Shown in pieces: positions 1-7,218 of a DNA stretch of 16,853 bases (its first letter is position 1; each line of letters opens with the position of its first letter). The notes under the pieces are model-generated. The model made no database searches. It was not told the DNA's origin and was given only the letters and a program-made list of their open reading frames with translations. Location: assembly GCA_024710675.1 (NCBI GenBank), contig JANJUH010000335.1, forward strand, positions 1 through 16,853. The letters run 5' to 3'. The stretch comes from Lysobacterales bacterium. GTDB taxonomy: Bacteria > Pseudomonadota > Gammaproteobacteria > Xanthomonadales > SZUA-5. The translations under genes and the position numbers were made by a program.

Positions 1-1344
1 CTCGACGCGCAGCGTCACCGTGTAGCGCCCCGGCTGCGCGGAGCTGTGGGTCGGATTCTGCAGGCTCGATGTCGTGCCATCGCCGAAATCCCAGTGCCAG
101 GCACTGAGCGTGCTGCCCGGCGCGCTCGAGCCGTCGGTGAACTGAACCAGTAGCGGCGCCAGGCCATCGGCCGGATCGGGGCTGGTGGTGAAGGCAGCCA
201 CGGGCGGCGATCCGCCGACGAAGCGGATCCGGCGCAATTGGTAGAAACCGCCAGTGGAGGCATCGCCGCCAGTCTGGCTGTAATACAGGTGGCCGTCCGG
301 TCCGAACTGGAAGTCCACCGCCACCTCGTTGGACAGGAAGACCCCGCCATCGAGGGAGATGGCCTCGTCGAGCGCGGCGCCGGTCAGCTGGAAGCGCCGG
401 ATCAGCGGGGTGCCGGGGAACCACTTCGCCAGGTACAGCACATCGGTGCCGAAGGGCCCGGAGGGCGATATCGCGATGCCGATGTGCGAGGGCGGCCCGG
501 TGAACAGGACGCGGTGGCCGGGATCTGGCGGGTTGAGGAAACCCCCGTTGTCGCCACCCGGTCCCCAGGCGCCATTCGAGCCCTGGCTGATGCGCGACAG
601 GCGATCGGTGGCATCACCGTTTTCCGAGGCATAGAGCACGCTGGTGCTCGGGCGCCCCGGATGGAAGGCGAAGCGGAATGGATTGCGCAGGCCGATCGCC
701 CACACCCGCGAGCGCACACTGTCCGGATTGCCGTCGAAGAAGGGATTGTCCGGCAGGCCGAGACCGGTGGCGGCATCGATGCGCAGGAACTTGCCTTCGT
801 AACGGTCGGGGTTCTGCACCGGAGCACGATCGCCATCGTCGCCCAGCGCGACGTAGAGCGCGGTCGGATCGGCCGGCGAGATCTGCACGTCGCCGGCCTT
901 GTGGAAAGCCACGTTGCGCGGCAAGCCGCCGAGCAGCACCTCGAGGCTGTCGGGATCCAGCGAGAGGAAATCGGCGCGTGCCCGGGCACGCACCACGCGC
1001 TGGTCGCCAGGGGTGGTGTAGACCAGGTACAGGTAGCGGTTGAGGGCGTAATCGCGATCGAGCACGAAGCCGAGCAGGCCCGACTCGAGCGCCGGATCGA
1101 CCAGGGCGCGCAGATCGGCGTAGACCGCCGGCGGGCTCTGGAAGCCCCCGCTGCCGCCCGGTTCGAAGCGCACGATGCGACCCTGCTTCTCCGCGACCAG
1201 CAAACGACCCTGATGATCGAACTCGATCGAGATCATGCCGTTGCTGCCGGCGTACACCGTCTCGGCCACGAAGGCCGAAGGCGGCGCCTGCGCCGCGGCC
1301 TGCACGGACAGCCAGATCAGGGCAATGGCAGCAAGCCAGCGCAT
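1..1344 (-). CDS. PQQ-dependent sugar dehydrogenase-like protein with PKD domain, 3' end cut by window edge
   Basis: The reading frame is open for 448 codons and runs off the left edge without a stop. Residues 1-20 look like a Sec signal peptide (charged MRW, hydrophobic core, AAAQA cleavage region), so the product is probably periplasmic or secreted. Residues about 25-375 resemble the glucose/sorbosone dehydrogenase beta-propeller: FHKAGDVQ at 147-154 carries the histidine (H148) in the position of the catalytic base of soluble quinoprotein glucose dehydrogenase, followed by ALGDDGD (166-172) and RNPFRFAF (220-227). From about 380 a PKD domain begins, with WHWDFGDGT at 416-424; PKD domains often mediate carbohydrate or surface binding. 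The ATG lies 7 bp after the preceding gene's stop, with AAGGG in that gene's last codons as ribosome binding site, so the two are probably cotranscribed. The substrate cannot be told from sequence; PQQ dependence is inferred from the family. Confidence 0.85.
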   Translation of the reverse strand, partial: MRWLAAIALIWLSVQAAAQAPPSAFVAETVYAGSNGMISIEFDHQGRLLVAEKQGRIVRFEPGGSGGFQSPPAVYADLRALVDPALESGLLGFVLDRDYALNRYLYLVYTTPGDQRVVRARARADFLSLDPDSLEVLLGGLPRNVAFHKAGDVQISPADPTALYVALGDDGDRAPVQNPDRYEGKFLRIDAATGLGLPDNPFFDGNPDSVRSRVWAIGLRNPFRFAFHPGRPSTSVLYASENGDATDRLSRISQGSNGAWGPGGDNGGFLNPPDPGHRVLFTGPPSHIGIAISPSGPFGTDVLYLAKWFPGTPLIRRFQLTGAALDEAISLDGGVFLSNEVAVDFQFGPDGHLYYSQTGGDASTGGFYQLRRIRFVGGSPPVAAFTTSPDPADGLAPLLVQFTDGSSAPGSTLSAWHWDFGDGTTSSLQNPTHSSAQPGRYTVTLRVE

Positions 1345-1351
1345 CCGTCGA

Positions 1352-2005
1352 CTACCCTTGCACGGGCAGCACCTGCGTGCTCACCGCGACGAAATGGCAG
1401 ACACTGCCGAGCAGCACGAAGCCGTGCCAGATCGCGTGCGCATACGGCAGCCGCCGGCTCAGGTAGAACAGCGTGCCCACGCTATAGGCGATGCCGCCAG
1501 CCAGCAGCCAGGTCAACGTGGTCTCCCCGAGCGCGGTCAGGAAAGGCTTGCCGCCAATAACCACGAGCCAGCCCATCGCCAGGTAGATCAGCGTGGAGAT
1601 GCCCTTGAAGCGGCCGGTGTAGAAGAGCTTGTAGATCACGCCCGCCGCCGCCAGCGCCCAGATCAGCCCCAGCATCCACAGGCCACCGTGCGGGCGCAGG
1701 CTGGTCAGCAAAAAGGGCGTGTAGGTACCGGCGATCAGCACGTAGATCGCGCAGTGGTCGAAAACCTTCAGGCGGCGCTTCGCGACCGGATGCGGGATCG
1801 CGTGATAGAGCGTCGAGGCGGTGTAGAGCAGCACCAGCGAGACCACGAAAACGATGGCGCCGGTGAGTTGTGCCGCACTGCCGCTCATCGCCGACAGCGC
1901 GATCAGTGCGCCGCCGCCGAGCAAGCCGAGCACCACGCCGAGCCCGTGGCTCAGGGCGTTGGCGATTTCCTCGCGCAAGTGGCGGGCGGCGTCGATGGCG
2001 CTCAT
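1352..2005 (-). CDS. trhA: TrhA / hemolysin III (PAQR-like) family membrane protein
   Basis: The 217-residue product has the usual length and about seven hydrophobic segments of the bacterial HlyIII/PAQR family. Family motifs are visible in order: SHGLG (19-23), STLYH (64-68), DHCAIYVLIAGTYTPF (83-98) and a C-terminal HAIWHGFVLLGSVCHF (190-205). H68, D83, H190, H194 and H204 are the residues expected to form the buried metal site known from PAQR proteins. The family is linked to membrane homeostasis, and the old hemolysin name is not a reliable function. The ATG at 2005 was chosen because the protein then starts with the typical short charged helix (REEIANALSHG); no strong ribosome binding site is seen. 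It lies 59 bp after trxA and 7 bp before the sugar dehydrogenase gene, all on the minus strand, which suggests one transcript. The role in this operon is unknown. Confidence 0.88.
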   Translation of the reverse strand: MSAIDAARHLREEIANALSHGLGVVLGLLGGGALIALSAMSGSAAQLTGAIVFVVSLVLLYTASTLYHAIPHPVAKRRLKVFDHCAIYVLIAGTYTPFLLTSLRPHGGLWMLGLIWALAAAGVIYKLFYTGRFKGISTLIYLAMGWLVVIGGKPFLTALGETTLTWLLAGGIAYSVGTLFYLSRRLPYAHAIWHGFVLLGSVCHFVAVSTQVLPVQG

Positions 2006-2064
2006 GGCTGCAGCGTACGCGATTTCGGCGGCGCGCGTGCTCTCGCAGGCGCAGCCCGCCAGGC

Positions 2065-2391
2065 CTACATCGCCTTGGCGACGAACTGCGCGAGCTGGGT
2101 CTTGCTGACGGCGCCGATCTGGGTGGAATGCACCTGGCCGTTCTTGAACAGCATGAAGGTGGGCAGGCCGCGCACGCGGTACTGGTTGGCGAGCGCCGGA
2201 TGGCTCTCGACATTGACCTTGGCGATCTTCAGCTTGCCGGCCATCTCGCCGGCGAGTTCCTTCAGCGGCGAGTCCATGCGCTTGCAGGGCTCGCACCACT
2301 CGGCCCAGAAGTCGACCAGCACCGGCACATCGGAGGCCAGCACGGCGCCGTCGAAATCTTCGGGGGAGAGATGGGAGATCGATTCGCTCAC
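2065..2391 (-). CDS. trxA: Thioredoxin 1
   Basis: The 108-residue protein matches the usual length of E. coli-type thioredoxin, the cytoplasmic dithiol reductant for ribonucleotide reductase, peroxiredoxins and other proteins. The redox site is W32-C33-E34-P35-C36 within VDFWAEWCEPCK; the cis-proline loop GLPTFMLFKNG and the helix KVNVESHPALA are also present. The central glycine of the usual WCGPC is a glutamate here. The start is taken as GTG at 2391: it gives the family length, the frame has no nearer ATG, and GGAG stands about 9 bases upstream in the transcript. The gene diverges from rhlB across a 288-bp gap; trxA and rhlB are also divergent neighbours in E. coli, which supports both identities. 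In E. coli rho follows trxA; here trhA does. Confidence 0.93.
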   Translation of the reverse strand: MSESISHLSPEDFDGAVLASDVPVLVDFWAEWCEPCKRMDSPLKELAGEMAGKLKIAKVNVESHPALANQYRVRGLPTFMLFKNGQVHSTQIGAVSKTQLAQFVAKAM

Positions 2392-2679
2392 GGCAGGCTC
2401 CGGTTTTTGTGCAGGCGATTGGGCTAAACTCGCGGCCGCCAGCGACCGCGAGGGCGGGCGTCCGGAAGTACCCGAGGGAGTCTCGGTCCGGGGCCAGCCG
2501 AATGCAAGCGACGGTCGTCGGACGGAATCGGGACGGACCCGGGAGGATGCGCGCGCGGTGACGATGGAACAGGATCTCTCGTGCACGGCAGGTGAGACCC
2601 TGCCGCGACGGCCAGTGGTGACTCGCGCCGCATCCGCCTGCGGCCATTGCCGCCTACTCCCCAAGGAACGGGACCCTGC
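2392..2679. promoter_or_regulatory. Divergent trxA/rhlB control region
   Basis: This gap must hold promoters for both directions. On the plus strand GGGCTAAACT (2421-2430) gives a possible -10 (TAAACT, 2425-2430) with no convincing -35. If it is used, the rhlB leader would be about 240 nt. The leader contains a 7-bp hairpin, CGGCAGG (2586-2592) with CCTGCCG (2599-2605), and the rhlB ribosome binding site AAGGAA near 2663-2668. No convincing -10 for trxA was found. No complete small gene could be supported here. Confidence 0.45.
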
Positions 2680-4086
2680 ATGAGCGAACGCATCCTCACC
2701 GACGTCGATTTCGACAGTTTCGACCTCCATCCCACCCTCGCCGAGGGCCTGCGCGCCATCGGCTTCACGCGATTGACGCCGATCCAGGCGCTGACCTTGC
2801 CCGAGACGCTCGCCGGCCACGACATTGCCGGCCAGGCGCAGACCGGCACCGGCAAGACCGCGGCCTTCCTGGTCACGCTGATGCAACGCCTGCTGACGCG
2901 CCCGGCGCGGGCCGACCGCCGCATCCAGGATCCGCGCGCGGTCATCCTGGCGCCGACCCGCGAGCTGGCGATGCAGATCCACAAGGATGCCGCCGCGCTC
3001 GGCGCCCACACCGGGCTCAAGATTGCGCTGGTCTACGGCGGCGTCGACTACGAGAAGCAGCGCGCGCAGTTCGCCGAGGGCGTCGATGTGCTGATCGGCA
3101 CGCCCGGCCGCCTGATCGACTACTTCAAGCAGCACGTCTACGCGCTGCGCTCGGTCGAGGTCATGGTGCTCGACGAAGCCGATCGCATGTTCGACCTCGG
3201 CTTCATCAAGGACATCCGCTTCGTGATGCGGCGCCTGCCACCGCCCGGCGAGCGCCAGGGGCTGTTGTTCTCGGCGACGCTCTCGCACCGCGTGCTCGAG
3301 CTCGCCTACGAGCACATGAACGAGCCGAAGACGCTCAAGGTGGAGACCGATACGGTCACCACCGCGCGCGTCAAGCAGGTCGTCTATTTCCCGGCCACCG
3401 ACGAGAAGCTGCCGCTCCTGATCGGCTTGCTCGCGCGCATGGACCCCGAGCGCTCGATCGTCTTCGTCAACACCAAGGCGGCTGCCGAGCAGGTGCACGC
3501 GCGCCTCGAGAAGCACGGCTATCCGGCGGCGATCCTGTCGGGCGATGTGCCGCAGCAAAAGCGGCAGACGCTGCTCGCGCGCTTCCAGAAGGGCGAGCTG
3601 GCGATGCTGGTGGCCACCGATGTGGCCGCGCGCGGTCTGCACATCCCGGACGTCAGTCACGTCTTCAACTACGATTTGCCCTTCGAGGCCGAGGACTACG
3701 TGCATCGCATCGGCCGCACCGCGCGCTTCGGTGCCAGCGGTGATGCCATCAGCTTCGCCTGCGAGCGCTACGCGATGGGCCTGCCGGATGTGGAGGCCTT
3801 CATCGGCCAGCGCATTCCGGTGGCGCAGATCACGCCCGAGCTGCTCGCCGACGTGCCGCCGCTGCGCATCCAGCGCCAGCGCAAGCCCGAGGATCGCGGC
3901 GGTCGCGGCCCGGCCGGGCGCGGTGGTCCGGGTGGACGCTCGGGCGGTGGTGGTGGCGGCGGGCGCCGTGGTGGCGGCGGTCGTGGACCGAAGCGGGAAG
4001 GCCAGGACCATGCAACGCCGGCTGAAGGCGCCACGCCGGGCGCGTCGCCCGCACCTGCCCCCGCAGGTCCGGAGGGCACTGGGTGA
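2680..4086 (+). CDS. rhlB: ATP-dependent DEAD-box RNA helicase RhlB
   Basis: The 468-residue protein has the DEAD-box motifs in order: Q motif region GFTRLTPIQ (28-36), Walker A AQTGTGKT (53-60), PTRELA (92-97), TPGRLIDY (141-148), DEAD (165-168), SAT (198-200), VATDVAARGLHIPDV (311-325) and HRIGRTAR (342-349). RhlB-like detail is strong (LDEADRMFDLGFIKDIR, ARGLHIPDVSHVFNYDLP). RhlB unwinds RNA and, in E. coli, works with RNase E in the degradosome. After about residue 400 comes a basic glycine/arginine-rich tail (GGRG, GGGGGGGRRGGGG) and a proline/alanine end, probably disordered and RNA-binding. ATG 2680 was preferred to the in-frame upstream ATG at 2647 because the protein then starts like other RhlB proteins and AAGGAA lies about 11 bases upstream. 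The stop overlaps the gspC start by 4 bases (GTGA), so translation is likely coupled. Confidence 0.93.
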   Translation: MSERILTDVDFDSFDLHPTLAEGLRAIGFTRLTPIQALTLPETLAGHDIAGQAQTGTGKTAAFLVTLMQRLLTRPARADRRIQDPRAVILAPTRELAMQIHKDAAALGAHTGLKIALVYGGVDYEKQRAQFAEGVDVLIGTPGRLIDYFKQHVYALRSVEVMVLDEADRMFDLGFIKDIRFVMRRLPPPGERQGLLFSATLSHRVLELAYEHMNEPKTLKVETDTVTTARVKQVVYFPATDEKLPLLIGLLARMDPERSIVFVNTKAAAEQVHARLEKHGYPAAILSGDVPQQKRQTLLARFQKGELAMLVATDVAARGLHIPDVSHVFNYDLPFEAEDYVHRIGRTARFGASGDAISFACERYAMGLPDVEAFIGQRIPVAQITPELLADVPPLRIQRQRKPEDRGGRGPAGRGGPGGRSGGGGGGGRRGGGGRGPKREGQDHATPAEGATPGASPAPAPAGPEGTG

Positions 4087-5003
4087 GCACGCTGGCGCTG
4101 CCACGCCTGGTCGAATCGCGCTGGCCGCCGCTGGCGCTGGCGCTGCTCGCCGTCGCGTGGATTGCCGCGCTGCTCGTCGAATTGATGTGGTCGCTGCTGA
4201 CGCCGGTGGAGGAGTTGCCGGTGGCGCCGGTCGAGACCCGTGGCGAGGTGGTGCGCGAGGACGGCATCGCGCTCGCCCAGTTCCACCTCTTCGGCAGCTC
4301 GGTGGACCCGGCCGCGGCCTACGCCAATGCGCCCGACACCGAACTGAAACTGCTGCTGCGCGGCACCAGTTCGCACAATGATCCGATCCGTGCCCGCGCG
4401 TTGATCGCCGACGAGGGCGGCGACGAGCGGGTCTACAAGGTCGGTGATGTGGTGCCGGGCAATGTGCGCGTGCAGCACATCTATCCGGACCGCGTCGTCC
4501 TCAACACCAATGGCCGCATCGAGGTGCTGCGCCTGCGCACGCCGGGTGTCGCCGGCCTGACTCGCGCGCCTGCCGGGGCGCCGGCCGGTGGCGGAGCGCC
4601 CGCGCCATCCTTCGGCTTCGCGCCGCCGGCGGCCGGCGCGAATGCGCCCGGCAGTGGCGGCGTCAACCCGATGGTGGTCAGTGCGCCGATCGACTGGGAA
4701 GCGGTGCGCCAGCAGGCCATCGCCGATCCTTCGGCGATCGCGCGCCAGTTCTCGGTGCTGCCGGTGATGGTCAACGGCAAGCTCGCCGGCGTGCGCGTCA
4801 GCTCCAATGTCCACGGCAACCTGTTGGTGCAGGCGGGCCTGAAGCCCGATGACGTCGTGACCGCGGTCAACGGTCGTCGCCTGACCAGCATCGAATCGGG
4901 CTACGAAGCCCTCGAATCCCTCAAATCCGCCGGCGCGGTGACCCTGACGGTCGACCGTGACGGTTCCGAAGTGACGCTGCCCGCCATACGGATGCCGCGA
5001 TGA
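4083..5003 (+). CDS. gspC: Type II secretion system protein GspC
   Basis: This 306-residue protein is the inner-membrane connector of type II secretion; in known systems its homology region contacts the N0 domain of the secretin GspD. One transmembrane helix lies at about 15-38 after a short cytoplasmic start. The homology region spans about 66-152 (AQFHLFG, LLRGTSSHNDPIRARALIA, VYKVGDVVPGNVRVQHIYPDRV split across it). A proline/glycine/alanine-rich linker (about 160-198) leads to a PDZ domain at about 225-303 (NGKLAGVRVS, LLVQAGLKPDDVVTAVNGR). It starts with GTG inside the rhlB stop and its own stop overlaps the gspD ATG (ATGA), so rhlB, gspC and gspD look translationally coupled. The remaining gsp genes are not in this window. 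Confidence 0.93.
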   Translation: MSTLALPRLVESRWPPLALALLAVAWIAALLVELMWSLLTPVEELPVAPVETRGEVVREDGIALAQFHLFGSSVDPAAAYANAPDTELKLLLRGTSSHNDPIRARALIADEGGDERVYKVGDVVPGNVRVQHIYPDRVVLNTNGRIEVLRLRTPGVAGLTRAPAGAPAGGGAPAPSFGFAPPAAGANAPGSGGVNPMVVSAPIDWEAVRQQAIADPSAIARQFSVLPVMVNGKLAGVRVSSNVHGNLLVQAGLKPDDVVTAVNGRRLTSIESGYEALESLKSAGAVTLTVDRDGSEVTLPAIRMPR

Positions 5004-7012
5004 CGATCAGACGCCCTCGTTTCCTGTTGCCCCTGCTGCTGGCCTTCGCGCTCGCCGCGCCGCCCGCCTTCGCGCAGACCGTCGCCTACGACGCCGGCGA
5101 GCCGATGCCGAGCCAGCCCGGCACCCAGGTGCTCAACATCAAGGATGCCGACATCACCGGCTTCATTGGCCTGGTGTCCGAGGCCACCGGCAAGAACTTC
5201 GTCGTCGATCCGCGCGTCAGCGGCAAGGTGACGGTGATCTCGCAGTCGCCGATGAACGAGGACCAGCTCTACAACGTCTTCCTGTCGGTGTTGCGGGTCA
5301 ACGGCTTCGCCGCGGTGCCGGCCGGCAATGTCATCAAGATCGTGCCCGAGCAGGCCGCCAGCCAGGACGCCGGCCTCGATGCCGGCGCCGGCGATGCGCT
5401 GGTCACCCGCATCATCGAGCTGAAGCACGTGGCCCCGGGCGAGATGGCGCAGGCGCTGCGGCCGCTGCTGCCACAAGGTGCGCAGATGATCCCGCATCCT
5501 TCCTCGTCCTCGCTGATCATCAGCGATCGTGCGGGCAACGTCGCCCGCATCCAGAGCATCCTGAGCCGCCTCGACCAGGCCAGCGAGAGCGAGATCGAGA
5601 TCATCCCCCTGCGCCACGCCAACGCCTCCGAGGTGGTGCGCACGCTGACCCTGCTGAATCCTCCCAGCGATCCCGGCAGTGCCCGCCTGGCTGCCGATGA
5701 ACGCAGCAATTCGGTGCTGATTGGCGGTGATCGCGGCCGCAGGCTGCGCCTGAAGGCGCTGGTCGCGAACCTCGACACCCCGATTGGCGAGGGTGATTCC
5801 ACCCAGGTCGTCTACCTGAGCTATGCCAATGCCGAGGAGCTGGTGCCGATCCTGGAGGCTTCGCTGTCGAGCATGCTCGGCCAGCAGCCGGTCGCAGGCG
5901 AGCAGGCGGCGACCAGCTTCATCCGCGCCCACAAGGACACCAATGCGCTGGTGATCACCGCCCCGCCGGCGGTGGTGCGCGAGCTGAAGAACGTGATCCG
6001 GCGGCTCGACATTCGTCGCGCGCAGGTGCTGATCGAGGCCGTGGTGGCCGAGGTCAATGACCAGACCGCGGGCGAACTCGGCGTGCAGTGGCAAGCCACC
6101 GACAACGATTTCAACGATCGCGGCTTTCTCGGCGGCACCAATTTCCCGGGCAGCAACGGCGCCGGCGGCATCTTCGGCGCCGCGGTCGATCCCTCGACGC
6201 TGGCCGGCTCGGCCGGCCTCAACGTCGGCTACATCCTGGGCTCGGTGACGCTGCCCGGCAGCGACACCGAGATCCTGCGCATCGGTGCGCTGGCGCGGGC
6301 GCTGAAGTCCGACAGCCGCACCAATGTCCTCTCGACGCCCTCGACCATCACCCTCGATCACCAGGAAGCCATGCTCAGCGTCGGCCAGGAGGTACCCTTC
6401 CTGACCGGCCAGTTCGCGTCCACCGGCGTCACCCAGGTGGGTGGTGGCAGCAATGGCCAGTCGGGCGTGGTCAATCCCTTCCAGACCATCGACCGCAAGG
6501 AAGTGGGCCTGAAGCTCAAGGTCACGCCGCACATCAACGAGGGCGATGCGGTGGTGCTCGACATCGATCTCGAGGTGTCGAACCTCTCGCCCGACACCAT
6601 CAATGCCGTGGACCTCGTGACCAACAAGCGCCAGCTCGTCACCCGTGTGCTGGTGCCCGATGGCGGCATGCTGGTGCTCGGCGGCCTGACCAGCGAGTCG
6701 GTGCGCGAGACGGTGCAGAAGGTGCCGGGCCTGGGCGACATCCCGGTGCTGGGTGGGTTGTTCAAGAGCCGCGGCACCAGCAAGGAACGCCGCAACCTGA
6801 TGGTCTTCCTGAAACCCACCATTGCCCGTGACACGCTGACCGAAGCCTCGATCACCAGCGAGAAGTACAACTTCATCCGCAGCGAGCAGATCCGCGCCCG
6901 CGACGCCACCGAAAGCCGTGGCGCCCGCGACGCGACACCGGTGCTGCCGGAGTACCAGGACTTCCTCAAGTCCGGTCGCCCGCAGCCGGCGACGCCGCCA
7001 GGCGGGGAGTGA
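5000..7012 (+). CDS. gspD: Type II secretion system secretin GspD
   Basis: The 670-residue protein is the outer-membrane channel through which folded exoproteins leave. Residues 1-26 form a Sec signal peptide (LLPLLLAFALAAPPAFAQ). N0 covers about 44-117 (LNIKDADITGFIGLVSEATG), followed by three N domains to about residue 350 (IIELKHVAPGEMAQAL, IIPLRHANASEVVRTL, VVYLSYANAEELVPIL begin them). The secretin domain covers about 425-610: VPFLTG (465-470), DGGMLVLGGL (554-563) and VPGLGDIPVLGGLF (575-588). A C-terminal tail of about 60 residues, partly proline-rich, may correspond to the pilotin-binding region, but this is not certain. The ATG overlaps the gspC stop by 4 bases. The length suits GspD rather than PilQ, and the adjacent gspC decides the assignment. 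Confidence 0.94.
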   Translation: MTIRRPRFLLPLLLAFALAAPPAFAQTVAYDAGEPMPSQPGTQVLNIKDADITGFIGLVSEATGKNFVVDPRVSGKVTVISQSPMNEDQLYNVFLSVLRVNGFAAVPAGNVIKIVPEQAASQDAGLDAGAGDALVTRIIELKHVAPGEMAQALRPLLPQGAQMIPHPSSSSLIISDRAGNVARIQSILSRLDQASESEIEIIPLRHANASEVVRTLTLLNPPSDPGSARLAADERSNSVLIGGDRGRRLRLKALVANLDTPIGEGDSTQVVYLSYANAEELVPILEASLSSMLGQQPVAGEQAATSFIRAHKDTNALVITAPPAVVRELKNVIRRLDIRRAQVLIEAVVAEVNDQTAGELGVQWQATDNDFNDRGFLGGTNFPGSNGAGGIFGAAVDPSTLAGSAGLNVGYILGSVTLPGSDTEILRIGALARALKSDSRTNVLSTPSTITLDHQEAMLSVGQEVPFLTGQFASTGVTQVGGGSNGQSGVVNPFQTIDRKEVGLKLKVTPHINEGDAVVLDIDLEVSNLSPDTINAVDLVTNKRQLVTRVLVPDGGMLVLGGLTSESVRETVQKVPGLGDIPVLGGLFKSRGTSKERRNLMVFLKPTIARDTLTEASITSEKYNFIRSEQIRARDATESRGARDATPVLPEYQDFLKSGRPQPATPPGGE

Positions 7013-7218
7013 CTACGAGGGCACGACTGCACGAGGGCACGAGGGCACGCAAAGGCCACTTGGCGCGAACGCCGAGGCTTCGCGCCAACACCGGGTAAAT
7101 CGCTCGGCATGCAGCCAGCGTGGGCAGGCACCAAACCAGAACGTGCCCTCGTGCAAACGTGCCCTCCTCAGCGCCCCACTCGCGCTATCCTCCCCATCCC
7201 TCCGGAATCCTCCCGCCC
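7013..7218. repeat. Nested inverted-repeat region between gspD and dnaA
   Basis: The sequence ACGAGGGCACG occurs three times (7015-7025, 7031-7041, 7039-7049, the last two overlapping). Its reverse complement returns at 7142-7152, with a shortened copy CGTGCCCTC at 7158-7166. This makes a perfect 14-bp inverted repeat, TGCACGAGGGCACG (7028-7041) with its complement (7142-7155). Inside lies a second perfect 10-bp inverted repeat, TTGGCGCGAA (7060-7069) and TTCGCGCCAA (7079-7088), with a 9-nt loop. The inner hairpin could end gspD transcription, although no T-run follows. No DnaA box was recognised here. Confidence 0.7.
7186..7191 (+). promoter_or_regulatory. dnaA: Possible dnaA promoter -10
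   Basis: TATCCT in the context CGCGCTATCCTCCCC stands 27 bases before the dnaA ATG, which would give a leader of about 20 nt. No good -35 element is seen 16-18 bp upstream, so this is only a candidate. Confidence 0.25.

Noticed and set aside
238..1560. 440-codon plus-strand frame across the dehydrogenase gene
   Set aside because: The minus-strand frame encodes a convincing quinoprotein with signal peptide and PKD domain; the plus-strand frame is compositional.
1854..2427. Plus-strand frames over trhA and trxA
   Set aside because: They oppose two well-supported genes and encode arginine-rich sequence without family features.
4901..6532. 543-codon minus-strand frame opposite gspD
   Set aside because: Shadow of gspD, rich in R, A, G, H and D, without a domain, signal or ribosome binding site.
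7015..7166. CRISPR array suggested by repeated ACGAGGGCACG
   Set aside because: Units are 11 bp, overlapping and partly inverted, with no regular spacers and no cas genes.
7120..7218. Upstream extension of dnaA
   Set aside because: The added residues fall in inverted-repeat DNA and do not resemble any DnaA N-terminus; ATG 7219 gives the family start.
7013..7218. Second origin segment upstream of dnaA
   Set aside because: No TTATCCACA-like box was found; the DnaA boxes are in the dnaA-dnaN gap.
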